NCBI GenBank assembly: GCA_965201115.1
Contig: OZ241745.1
Span: forward strand, 496,001-560,000
From: JANQOH01 sp965201115
Lineage (GTDB): Bacteria > Pseudomonadota > Alphaproteobacteria > UBA7887
Length of the DNA: 64,000 nt
Direction: 5' to 3'
Made by a program: the position numbers and the translations under genes. Under the pieces are notes generated by a model. It had not been told where the DNA came from. It worked only from the letters and a program-made list of their open reading frames with translations, and searched no databases. Every line of letters begins with the position of its first letter. Positions within the stretch are counted from its first letter, which is position 1. Of the stretch, positions 39,536-47,123 are shown piece after piece.

Positions 39536-40113
39536 CCGGGCTTCTCCATCCTCCTTGCCGCGAGTGCATCGTAATCGTGACGCGCCGCGCCGCGCGCGTC
39601 AACGGGCCGGGACGGCTGTTCCGGGATTTCGCGGCGGATTTCCGAGCCGCCGGCGGGCGGTCTCGCGGCGCCCGGTCGATCCGGCCGCCGGTCCGCTTCA
39701 TGCGCGCACCGCACGGGCCGCGGTTTTCCGGCCGCGGTCTCGACGCCTGCGACCGAGGTTTCGATTTCCGCGCGCGCGGATTGGCGCCGCTCGATGCAGT
39801 CCAGGAAGCGTTCGAGGTCGTCGGCGAGTCGGTCGATCTCGGTATCGAGTCGGTCGATCGCGGTACCGAGGCGGTCGAGCGCGGTACCGAGGCGGTCCAA
39901 CGCGGCCTGAAGCGAGCGCTGCCCGGCCTCTATATTGTCCAGGCTGGTGTGAATGCGGTCGATCGCGCTGAAGATCACGGCCGTCGATGCGATGATCGTA
40001 GCGATGACCATCGCGGCGGTTACCGCCATGCCGCCAATGGCGGCGCGCCGCCCCCGGGGGCCGCCGGCGATGGAAGCCGCCGTTGCGGCGCCCGCGCCGC
40101 TTCGATCGTTCAT
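39532..40113 (-). CDS. Array 2, copy 4: divergent single-TM coiled-coil protein
   Basis: A 193-residue divergent member (MNDRSGAGAATAASIAGGPR). Helix MAVTAAMVIATIIASTAVIF, then a coil in LDRLGTA and LDRLDTE heptads. It lacks the DETAP ending; the frame runs on through DNA that is untranslated spacer in the other units, adding about 45 Arg/Pro/Ala-rich residues before a TGA that overlaps copy 3's ATG. The tail may be an accident of a lost stop, so the natural C-terminus is uncertain. Confidence 0.65.
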   Translation of the reverse strand: MNDRSGAGAATAASIAGGPRGRRAAIGGMAVTAAMVIATIIASTAVIFSAIDRIHTSLDNIEAGQRSLQAALDRLGTALDRLGTAIDRLDTEIDRLADDLERFLDCIERRQSARAEIETSVAGVETAAGKPRPVRCAHEADRRPDRPGAARPPAGGSEIRREIPEQPSRPVDARGAARHDYDALAARRMEKPG

Positions 40114-40451
40114 CCGGGCTTCTCCATCCGCCGCGCCGCAAGAGCGCCGTAATCGCGATGCGCCGCGCGGCGCGCGTCAACGGGCCGGGGCGGCGCGTCC
40201 CCGCCGGCGGCGCGGCGGGCGGAAACGCGCGTGCGGGGGCGCCCGCGGTCCCGGGAAATTCGCGCTTTCGGCGCGGGGACGCAATCGCGATGCGCCGCGC
40301 GGCGCGCGAAAGTACGGGCGGAATGCACGCTGTTCCGGGGATTTCGGGGTAGTTCGGGGGGCCGGCGCCGGGGCGGACCATGGTCCTCTGCCGCGGGGCG
40401 GCGTTGGGCGGCATACTATGTTCCGGGTTCGAACGAACAGGGAATACGGAT
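40114..40451. repeat. Gene-free gap before the phage-derived operon
   Basis: No credible gene. It holds two partial copies of the array 2 spacer word (ATCGCGATGCGCCGCGCGG, near 40155 and 40288) and a degenerate REP palindrome near 40213-40262. Near 40414 a TACTAT hexamer could be a -10 element for the operon starting at 40452, but I see no matching -35. Confidence 0.5.
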
Positions 40452-42824
40452 ATGCCGGAACCGAACGCCGCGCGGCGCGCCGAGGCCGCGGAGGGCTCAT
40501 ACGAAGCGCGCCTGGACGCGATCCGCCGGGCGCTGGCGGGCATGGCGCGCGAAGGCGAACCGTGGCCCTGCGTCGCCGCGTTGTTCGACGCCGCGGCGGT
40601 GGTCGATCGCGGCGGCGCGCTCACCCGCTACGCCTACGAGATAACCGGCGGCGAGGCGGCGCTCTCCGACCCGGTGCGCGTGGTCGAGGAGTTCCGCGCC
40701 GTCGAGGCGCGCGCGGCGGCGGCGTTCGCCGAGGCGGCGCCCGAGCCCGCCGCGCCCGCTGCCGGCGAGCCCGGCGCGCGCTGGCGGGTGCGCGTGATCC
40801 GCGCCGGCGCGTCGGCCAACGGCGTTTATTACCCCGAGGCCGCGTTGCGCGCCGCGGCGCCGTTGTTCGCCGGCGCCCGCGTGCTTGTGCGCTCCGATGA
40901 GGACCATATCGCCGGCCGCGGCGCCGATGTGCGCAACATTGCCGGGCGCATCGTTGCGCCGCGCTACGCGGAGGGCGCGTCGGGGCCGGGCGAAATCCGC
41001 GCCGAGCTCGAGCTCATCTCGCCCTCCGGCCCGGTCGGGCGGCTGCTGGCCGAGGCCCATGCGCGCGGCATGACCGGGTTGATGGGCTTGTCGATCGTCG
41101 CGCGGGGCCGCGCCCGCGTCGGCGAGATCGAAGACAACGGGCGCCGCCGCGCCATTACCGTGGTCGAGAGCATCGAGCATGTGGAGTCGGTCGATCTGGT
41201 GGTCGAGCCGGCGGCCGGCGGCGCGCTCGTCGGCCTCGCGGAGGCCGTCCGCCGCGCCCCCGGCGCGCGAGACACGCAATACCCCGAAAACGACAGCAAG
41301 GGAGACGACGCCATGCGCGAACGCATGACGAGCTATGTGGAAGCGCGGCTGGGCAAGGCCCGGCTCGACGGCCTGCCGACGGCGGACGCCGAGGGCTACG
41401 ACGCCGCGCTCGAGGCGCTCTACCGCGAGGCGGTCGCGGCGGAGACGGGCGCGAACGGCGCGAACGGCGCGAACAACGGCGCGGAGGGCGCGGACGGCGG
41501 CGCCGGCGGCGTCGAGCGCCGCATCGCCGAGGCGGCGGCGCTGGCCGCGGCGCGCGGCGAGGCGCGGGCGCGCATCGCCGGGTCGGGCCTGCCCGCCGCC
41601 GCGCGCGAGCGGCTGGCGGCGCGCTTCGCGGCGGCCGGCGCGGAGGCGGCCGGCGCGGAGGCGGTGGAGGCGGCGATCGCGGCCGAACGCGCCTATCTCG
41701 CCGCCGCGGCGCCGGGCGGGCAGGTGAGCGGCCTGGGCGCCGCCGGCGCGGCGCGCGTGACGGAATCGCGCGCCGAAAAGGTCGCCGCCATGTGGGACGC
41801 GCTGTTCGACCCCGCCGGCGCGCGCCGGGTGAGCCTGCGCGAGGCCTATATCGAGACCACGGGCGATCGGCGCGTGACCGGGCGGCTGCGCGATTGCGAC
41901 GCCGGCGCCTTGCGCGAGGCCGCGGGCGGGCGCCTGGCCGAGGCGGTCACGACCTCGGCGCTGTCGGAGATCATGGGCGACTCGATCGCCCGCCGCATGC
42001 TCGCCGACTACCGCGAGGCCGGCGTTTACGACGGCTGGACGCGCTGGTGCGCCGCCGCCGCGATCGCCGATTTCCGCACGCAGCGCCGCGTGCGCTGGGG
42101 CGGCTACGCCAACCTCCCCACGGTGGCCGAGGCCGCCGACTACGCCGCGGTGACGACCCCCGGCGACGAGGAGGAAACCTACACGCCGGCCAAGCGCGGC
42201 GGCATCGAGACGCTCTCGCTGGAGGCCATCCGCAACGACGACCTGGGCGCCGCGGCGCGCATCCCGGTCATGCTGTCGCGTTCGGCGAAGCGCACCCTGA
42301 GCGCTTTCGCGTCGTCGTTCCTCGTCGACAACGGCGCGCTGGCCGACGGCAAGGCGCTGTTCCACGCCGATCACGGCAATCTCGGCGCCGCGGCGCTGTC
42401 GGCCGCCGCGCTGGCCGCGGCGCGGCTGGCGATGGTCAAGCAGAAGGAGGCGACGTCCGGCAAGCCGCTCGGCATCGGCCCGCGCTGCCTGCTGGTTCCG
42501 TTCGATCTGGAGGAGAAGGCGGTCGATTTGTTCCGCCGCTCGACGAACCGGGATCGGACCTTCGCGCAGTCGCTGGCGCTCGAGGTCGTGCCCCTGCCGG
42601 AGCTGACCGACGCCAACGACTGGTACCTGGCCGCCGACCCGATGGACATCCCGACCGTGGAGATCGGGTTTCTCGACGGCAACCGCGAGCCGGAGCTCTT
42701 CGTGCAGGACAGCCCGAGCGCGGGCAGCCTGTTTTCGGCGGACAAGATCTCGTGGAAGATCCGCCATGTCTATGGGGGCGCGGCGCTGGACTATCGCGGC
42801 CTCTACAAGGCGGCGGTGCGCTGA
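40452..42824 (+). CDS. Prohead protease / major capsid protein fusion
   Basis: A 790-residue phage head protein. The N-terminal part (about 100-280) is protease-like, with MTGLMGLSIVARG (candidate nucleophile Ser214) and VESIEHVESVDLVVEP. An Ala/Gly-rich linker (about 330-470), which could serve as the scaffold/delta segment, leads to a capsid domain (about 475-790) with RVRWGGYANLPTVAEAADY, PAKRGGIETLSLEAIRNDD, LFHADHGNLG and the C-terminal IRHVYGGAALDYRGLY. Fused protease-capsid proteins are known in some phages. It opens the operon; no portal or terminase gene precedes it. Confidence 0.85.
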   Translation: MPEPNAARRAEAAEGSYEARLDAIRRALAGMAREGEPWPCVAALFDAAAVVDRGGALTRYAYEITGGEAALSDPVRVVEEFRAVEARAAAAFAEAAPEPAAPAAGEPGARWRVRVIRAGASANGVYYPEAALRAAAPLFAGARVLVRSDEDHIAGRGADVRNIAGRIVAPRYAEGASGPGEIRAELELISPSGPVGRLLAEAHARGMTGLMGLSIVARGRARVGEIEDNGRRRAITVVESIEHVESVDLVVEPAAGGALVGLAEAVRRAPGARDTQYPENDSKGDDAMRERMTSYVEARLGKARLDGLPTADAEGYDAALEALYREAVAAETGANGANGANNGAEGADGGAGGVERRIAEAAALAAARGEARARIAGSGLPAAARERLAARFAAAGAEAAGAEAVEAAIAAERAYLAAAAPGGQVSGLGAAGAARVTESRAEKVAAMWDALFDPAGARRVSLREAYIETTGDRRVTGRLRDCDAGALREAAGGRLAEAVTTSALSEIMGDSIARRMLADYREAGVYDGWTRWCAAAAIADFRTQRRVRWGGYANLPTVAEAADYAAVTTPGDEEETYTPAKRGGIETLSLEAIRNDDLGAAARIPVMLSRSAKRTLSAFASSFLVDNGALADGKALFHADHGNLGAAALSAAALAAARLAMVKQKEATSGKPLGIGPRCLLVPFDLEEKAVDLFRRSTNRDRTFAQSLALEVVPLPELTDANDWYLAADPMDIPTVEIGFLDGNREPELFVQDSPSAGSLFSADKISWKIRHVYGGAALDYRGLYKAAVR
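41299..41315 (+). promoter_or_regulatory. Internal Shine-Dalgarno and in-frame ATG within the protease-capsid gene
   Basis: AAGGGAG followed eight bases later by ATG 41313, in the frame of the fusion (codon 288). Independent initiation here would yield a 503-residue linker-plus-capsid protein lacking the protease. The site lies exactly at the junction between the protease-like part and the capsid part, where separate genes would otherwise meet. Confidence 0.6.
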
Positions 42825-42828
42825 GCGC

Positions 42829-43257
42829 ATGGCGCGCTCGGACTATACGGCGCTGATCGCCGCGCTGGCGCGGGACGACGCGGGCATCGCGTCTGCCGCC
42901 CAGCGCGACGACGCCCTCGCCCTGGCGGCGCTGCGCTACGCGGCCGACCGCCCGGGCGGCGGCGCGGCGCCCGTACTCACGGCGGACGAGGACACGATCC
43001 CGCCGGGCGATCGCGAGGCGGTATGCCTGCTGGCGGCGGCCACGCTGCTCGACCAAATGGCCGCGCACCGCGCCGGCGACACCGACTCGACCATCGCCGC
43101 CGACGCGGCGGATCGCGGCGGGCCGGCGCGGCGCTATGCGCAGCTGGCGGAAGCCCATCGCCGGCGCTACCGCGAGCTTATGGGGCTGGAGGCCGCGCCG
43201 CGCCGCCGCCCGCGCGCCGCCGCCGCCGTCGCGGCCCCCGCGAGGCCGCCGCGGTGA
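42829..43257 (+). CDS. Phage head-tail connector/adaptor-like protein
   Basis: A 142-residue, mostly helical protein of unrecognised sequence. Position directly after the capsid and before a tail-terminator-sized gene suggests a head-completion adaptor (compare gp6 of many tailed phages). The N-terminal SDYTALIAALARDD and the helical segment ALAALRYAADRPGG are consistent. The tail is basic (RRRPRAAAAVAA). The ATG lies 4 bases after the capsid stop and the TGA overlaps the next GTG. Confidence 0.6.
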   Translation: MARSDYTALIAALARDDAGIASAAQRDDALALAALRYAADRPGGGAAPVLTADEDTIPPGDREAVCLLAAATLLDQMAAHRAGDTDSTIAADAADRGGPARRYAQLAEAHRRRYRELMGLEAAPRRRPRAAAAVAAPARPPR

Positions 43258-43772
43258 CCGCGCGCTCCCGCGAAGCGCCGCCGGCCCCCGCCGACGCCGT
43301 GCGCGCGTGGATCGTCGAAACCCTCGAGGGCGTGGAGGGGTTCGGGCGCGTCCATTGCCACGAGCGCGCGGCGGCGCGCGACGCGGCGTTGCGCGCGCTC
43401 TATCAGCCGCCGGGCGGCGGGCCGCTGGCGGGCGGGTTCGTGCGCCGCGTTTCGCGCGTCGACGAGCGCGCCGGCGGCGCGCGCGTCTGGCGGGTCGCCG
43501 CGCGCTGGCGCGTTCAGGCGTGGCGCGCGTTCGCCGACGCCGGGGGCGCGGCGGCCAGCGAGCGCGTTTTCGACGCCGCGCTCGATCGCGCCGCCGCCGC
43601 GTTCCGCGGCGCCTTCCGCGACGCCGAACGCCGCGGCCTGCTCGCCCGCGCCGACACCGGGGCCGGCCTGCGCATCGACGCCGCGGCCCCGGCCCTGTTC
43701 GCCGGCGTGCTGTGCCACGGCGCCCGGCTCTCGCTGACCACAACCCATTACGAAACGGAGGACGGCGCATGA
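43254..43772 (+). CDS. Phage tail-completion/terminator-like protein
   Basis: A 172-residue protein starting at a GTG that overlaps the previous stop (GTGA). Sequence contains DAVRAWIVETLEGVEGFGRVH, ARVWRVAARWRVQAWRAF and a C-terminal LCHGARLSLTTTHYETE, a beta-rich finish. Place in the operon, just ahead of the tail tube gene, fits a minor tail/terminator protein. I do not recognise the family with certainty. Confidence 0.6.
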   Translation: MTARSREAPPAPADAVRAWIVETLEGVEGFGRVHCHERAAARDAALRALYQPPGGGPLAGGFVRRVSRVDERAGGARVWRVAARWRVQAWRAFADAGGAAASERVFDAALDRAAAAFRGAFRDAERRGLLARADTGAGLRIDAAAPALFAGVLCHGARLSLTTTHYETEDGA

Positions 43773-44626
43773 GCGCGGCCGCTGACAGGCATATCGACAA
43801 CATCCTGATCGGCTCGGGGGAGCTGTTTCTCGACGAGCTCGGCGCCGGCGGCGAGACGACCGGCGAGCGTTACCTGGGCGACGCGGTAAGCGCGGCGCTG
43901 CGCGTTGCGGTCGAGCGCGTGGACGTATTCAGCGGCTCGGGCCCCGTGGCGCGGCGCCTCGCCGGCAAGCCGCGCGCGCTCTCCCGCGCCCTGGTCGTTG
44001 TGCTGCACGACATGTCGATGGAGAACCTGGCGTTGTTCGCGGGCGCCGGCGCGCCCGCCGCGGCGCCCGACGCCGCCGTGCGCGCGACCGGCGCGGCCGC
44101 GCAGAAGATCGCCGCGCGGCGCGGACGCTGGTATCAGCTCGGCGCCTCGGACGCGCGCCCCGCCGGCGTCCGCGCCGCGCAGCCGGGCGCCGGAACGGGC
44201 CTGCCCGGCGACGGCGGCGGCGTGATCGTCACGACCGCCGCGGCCGCGCCGGACGCCGGCAACACGCTGGCCCGCGCCGCCAACTACGCGGTCGATTACG
44301 AGCGCGCGCGGCTCCATGTGCTGCCCGGCGCGCCCGATGTGAGCGACGGCGATGCGTTGTACGTCCACTACACGCCGGCGGCGGCGCCCTCGCGGCGGCA
44401 GGCGGCGGCGGGCGCCCCGCGCGAGGTGCGCGCGGCGGTGCGCTATATCGAGAACACGCAAACCGGGCGCGGGCGCAACTTCTATGCGCCGTTGTGTTCG
44501 GTAACGGCGGCGGGCGAGCTGGCATTGATGGCGCGCGACGCCGAACAGCGCATTGCGCTGCGGGCCGATATCCTCGAGCCCGGCGGCGGGCGGCCCGCGC
44601 TGGTCATCGACGAGCAGGCGGCATGA
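43769..44626 (+). CDS. Phage major tail tube protein-like
   Basis: A 285-residue protein beginning MSAAADRHIDNILIGSGELF, with SGELFLDELGAGGETTGERY, LGDAVSAALRVAVERVDVFS and a C-terminal GRGRNFYAPLCSVTAAGEL, a layout seen in siphophage tube subunits. It lies immediately before the tail-assembly chaperone, as tube genes do. Start overlaps the previous stop (ATGA) and its stop overlaps the next ATG. The call rests on gene order and general pattern. Confidence 0.7.
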   Translation: MSAAADRHIDNILIGSGELFLDELGAGGETTGERYLGDAVSAALRVAVERVDVFSGSGPVARRLAGKPRALSRALVVVLHDMSMENLALFAGAGAPAAAPDAAVRATGAAAQKIAARRGRWYQLGASDARPAGVRAAQPGAGTGLPGDGGGVIVTTAAAAPDAGNTLARAANYAVDYERARLHVLPGAPDVSDGDALYVHYTPAAAPSRRQAAAGAPREVRAAVRYIENTQTGRGRNFYAPLCSVTAAGELALMARDAEQRIALRADILEPGGGRPALVIDEQAA

Positions 44627-45147
44627 CCGGCGCGGCCCCCCTTTCCGGGAGCGGCGGCGGCGGCGCGGCGGCGGAGCTGGAGGTTCTCTTCCCCGACCGC
44701 GCGTTGACGGTGCGCGACCCCGATACCGGCGCGCCGGCGGCGCTGACGGTGCGCGAGTTCCGCTTCCGCGAGGGGCTGGAGGCGCAGGCCGCGGCGGCGC
44801 CGCTGATCGCCGCGCTGGCGGCGCTCACCCCCGCCTCGCCCGACGCGCCGATGCCCTCGCCGGCGGAGATCGACGCCGCGCTCGGCGCGCATGCCGATAT
44901 TTGGCTCGACCTCGCCGCGCGCGCCTGCGGCCGCCCCGCCGCGTGGCTGGCGCGGCTTGCCGACGCCGACGCCCGCGCGGTGTCGGATGCGATGTGGAGC
45001 GCGAACGGCGGTTTTTTCGTCCGCCGCGTCGCCGCGGCGGCGGCGGCGCGGGAGAGCGCGGCGAAACTGTACCGCTGGCTCGCGTCCTCGACGCGCTCGT
45101 GCGCGCCGGGCACGGACGCGGCCACGCCGACCTCGCCGACCGCCTGA
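44623..45147 (+). CDS. Phage tail assembly chaperone, zero-frame product (gpG-like)
   Basis: A 174-residue protein, ATGA-coupled to the tube gene. Beginning with a Gly-rich leader then LEVLFPDRALTVRDPDTG, it has the REFRFREGLEAQAAAAPLIA pattern of tail chaperones. After about codon 148 the -1 frame carries a phage-like segment (LVRAGHGRGHADLADRLTWR and IELFWREAERR) ending at 45200. Together these suggest the conserved G/GT arrangement in which a fraction of ribosomes shift frame to make a longer chaperone that binds the tape measure. The zero-frame end (SSTRSCAPGTDAATPTSPTA) is less protein-like. Confidence 0.72.
   Translation: MTGAAPLSGSGGGGAAAELEVLFPDRALTVRDPDTGAPAALTVREFRFREGLEAQAAAAPLIAALAALTPASPDAPMPSPAEIDAALGAHADIWLDLAARACGRPAAWLARLADADARAVSDAMWSANGGFFVRRVAAAAAARESAAKLYRWLASSTRSCAPGTDAATPTSPTA
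45012..45018 (+). other. Candidate -1 frameshift site T TTT TTC in the tail chaperone gene
   Basis: A T6C heptamer in the correct phase (T TTT TTC) for -1 slippage, striking in 70% GC coding DNA. A shift here would give a 192-residue product ending at 45200. A doubt: between 45018 and about 45070 the -1 frame is Arg/Gly-rich while the zero frame looks better, so the true crossover may lie nearer 45063-45080, or the second frame may be started separately. Confidence 0.45.
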
Positions 45148-45267
45148 CATGGCGCCAGATCGAGCTCTTTTGGCGCGAGGCCGAACGCCGCGGCGCGTAA
45201 TCCGGGCGCCGCGGCGCCTCGGAGGCGCGGCCGCCCGGGAAGTTCGCAACAAAAAAGGAGCCCGCCC

Positions 45268-45795
45268 ATGACCGCTCACGGCCCGCGGCTGGCGGCGCGC
45301 GTGCGCGCCGATCTCGCCGGCGCGACGCGCGATCTCGACTATCTCGAGCGCGCCGCCGCGCGTTCGTTCCGCGCGATGGAAGATGCGCTCGCATCGTTCG
45401 TCGCCGGGGGGCGCGCGGATTTTTCCGCTTTCGCCGACGCCGCCGTCGCCGACCTGGCGCGCATCGCGCTGCGCCAGGCGGTGACCGCGCCGCTGGCCTC
45501 GGCGCTGCCGGGCGCGCTCGCCGGCGCGGCGGGCGCGGGCCTTGCGCCGCCGGTTCCCGCGCTCGCGCCGCCGCCGGCGCTTCCGGCTTCCGCGGCGCCC
45601 ATCGCCGCGTCCGCCGGCGCGCCCGTGACCGTGGCCATCGAGAACCGCGGCCGCCCGCAGCGCGTGGCGGCGGCGGACGGCGCGTGGGACGGCCGCCGCT
45701 GGGTACTCGCCGTCGTTACCGAGGACATCGACGAGGGCGGCGCGGTCGCCCGCGCCGTCGGGCGCTCCTTCGGCCTGCCCGGAGCGGTCGCGTGA
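45268..45795 (+). CDS. Very short phage tail tape-measure-like protein
   Basis: A 175-residue protein preceded by a strong AAAAAAGGAG. Residues 36-80 (AMEDALASFVAGGRADFSAF, then AVADLARIALRQAVTAPLAS) match the C-terminal segment of lambda-type tape measure proteins. The rest is Ala/Pro-rich, then AIENRGRPQRVAAADGAWDG. Phage tape measures are usually 600-1500 residues, while gene-transfer-agent ones are nearer 200, so the tail would be very short. Its position between the chaperone and baseplate genes is canonical. Confidence 0.72.
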   Translation: MTAHGPRLAARVRADLAGATRDLDYLERAAARSFRAMEDALASFVAGGRADFSAFADAAVADLARIALRQAVTAPLASALPGALAGAAGAGLAPPVPALAPPPALPASAAPIAASAGAPVTVAIENRGRPQRVAAADGAWDGRRWVLAVVTEDIDEGGAVARAVGRSFGLPGAVA

Positions 45796-46166
45796 GCGCG
45801 TGGCCCGATTACGCGGAGATCGGCGCCGATTGCGCCGTCCGCCCGGCCCCCGACGTCGCGCGCACCGCGTTCGACGATGGCGAAACCCGCCAGGAGCGCA
45901 TCCATACCGCGCAAACCGTAACGCGCGATATCGAGGCGTGGATCGAGCCGGGCCGCGGGGCGGAGTTTCTCGCCTGGGCGCGCGCCCACGCCCATGCATA
46001 TTTCGCGTGGACCGATCCGATGGACGGGCGCGTGTATCGCGCGCGCGTTGCCGGCGGCGCGGGCGGCGTGGCGATGCGCGCGCATTCCGCCGGCGAGGGC
46101 CGCCCCCCGTGGTGGCGCGCGCGCATGACGCTGGAAGGGCCGGCGGCGCCGGCGGACAGCCCGTGA
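45792..46166 (+). CDS. Phage distal tail/minor tail protein-like
   Basis: A 124-residue protein that starts with a GTG overlapping the tape-measure stop. Features: MSAWPDYAEIGADCAVRPAP, RIHTAQTVTRDIEAWIEPGR, AHAYFAWTDPMDGRVYRARV and a C-terminal WWRARMTLEGPA. The W-A-H-xx-F pattern around residue 65 and the final WRARMTLEG resemble minor tail proteins of siphophages. It likely sits at the tail tip below the tube; the family is not certain. Confidence 0.62.
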   Translation: MSAWPDYAEIGADCAVRPAPDVARTAFDDGETRQERIHTAQTVTRDIEAWIEPGRGAEFLAWARAHAHAYFAWTDPMDGRVYRARVAGGAGGVAMRAHSAGEGRPPWWRARMTLEGPAAPADSP

Positions 46167-46666
46167 CCGCGACCGCGCCGCGCGGCGCCGCCGCGCGCTG
46201 GCGGCGGGCGGCGCGGGCGCTCGCCCCCGCCCGCGCGCTGGTCGCGGCGGTGGAGATTTCGCACCCGCTCGCGCCGGCGCCCGCGCGAGCGGTGAACGAT
46301 ACGCGCGCCCACATCCTGGACGGCGTTGCGTTTCCCGCGCTGCGTTTCGGCGTGCGCATCGCCGACGATCGCGAGGGGCAGCCGCCGCGCGCGGAACTGT
46401 GGATCGACAATGTGGGCCGTCCGCTGACGCAATGGATCGAGGCCGCGCGCGGCGCGGCGGGCGCGCGGGCGCGCATCCTGCAGGCGAGCGCCGACCCCGC
46501 CGACCCGGACGCTCCCTCCATCGTCGAATGGGAGCGGACGCTGGAATTGCGCGACGTGCGCATCGATCGCGCGCGCGTGACCGCGCGCCTCGGCGCGCCG
46601 AGCCTGCGCGGCCGCGCCGCCGTTATCGCCCGCCACGACCCCGCCCGCTCCCCCGGGCTGTTCTGA
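46163..46666 (+). CDS. Phage minor tail/hub protein, DUF1833-like
   Basis: A 167-residue protein (GTGA start). The core is VAAVEISHPLAPAPARAVND, FPALRFGVRIADDREGQPPR, AELWIDNVGRPLTQWIEAAR and a C-terminal segment ELRDVRIDRARVTARLG, a pattern of DUF1833/gpL-like tail tip proteins. It ends in Leu-Phe-stop (CTG TTC TGA), and those nine bases are identical to the beginning of the composite repeat that follows, so its last codons may have been supplied by the insertion. Confidence 0.68.
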   Translation: MTATAPRGAAARWRRAARALAPARALVAAVEISHPLAPAPARAVNDTRAHILDGVAFPALRFGVRIADDREGQPPRAELWIDNVGRPLTQWIEAARGAAGARARILQASADPADPDAPSIVEWERTLELRDVRIDRARVTARLGAPSLRGRAAVIARHDPARSPGLF

Positions 46667-47066
46667 GTGTCTGTACCGAAATGCTTACCCCGCCGAAGGC
46701 GGGGCCCGGGACCGCGGGCTTCCAGTCCGCACGTTTCCGCGCGGCGCGATGCCGGCAGGAAAATGCTTGCCCCGCCGAAGGCGGGGCCCGGGACCGCGGG
46801 CTTCCAGCCCGCACGTTTCCGCGCGGCGCGATGCCGGCAGGAAAATGCTTACCCCGCCGAAGGCGGGGCCCGGGACCGCGGGCTTCCAGCCCGCACGTTT
46901 CCGCGCGGCGCGATGCCGGCAGGAAAATGCTTGCCCCGCCGAAGGCGGGGCCCGGGACCGCGGGCTTCCAGCCCGCACGTTTCCGCGCGGCGCGATGCCG
47001 GCGGGGAAGCGCGAACGGACAAGATGCCCGCTGGTTCCCGCCGTCCCGATAACCGCCGAATTCCGA
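46658..47066 (+). repeat. Composite repeat element with fourfold internal amplification
   Basis: The 457-bp gap in the phage-derived operon. It begins CTGTTCTGAGTGTCTGTACC, ends near ATAACCGCCGAATTCCG, and is the same element as at 28.6 kb in opposite orientation. Its interior is an 82-bp direct repeat starting at 46681, 46763, 46845 and 46927, each with the CCCCGCC-GAA-GGCGGGG hairpin and the GCGGGCTTCCAGCCCGC palindrome (first copy GTCCGC). The insertion leaves both flanking tail genes intact; a ribosome site for the next gene lies just after it (47108). Confidence 0.9.
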
Positions 47067-47123
47067 TACAGGCTTCGAAACCGCTTGCCGCCCGCCGCCG
47101 GCCGCACAAGGAGCGCCCACGCC

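Larger units (their letters stand above)
37561..40113. repeat. Tandem gene array 2 (four gene-plus-spacer units)
   Basis: Gene starts are 601, 824 and 578 bp apart. The spacers share long words such as GCCTTGCCGCGAGAACGCC, GCGCGTCAACGGGCCGGGGC and GCGCGCCTTCGGCGCGGGCG; the last two of these can fold. Units 1 and 2 are nearly identical in both gene and spacer, so they arose most recently. Confidence 0.85.
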
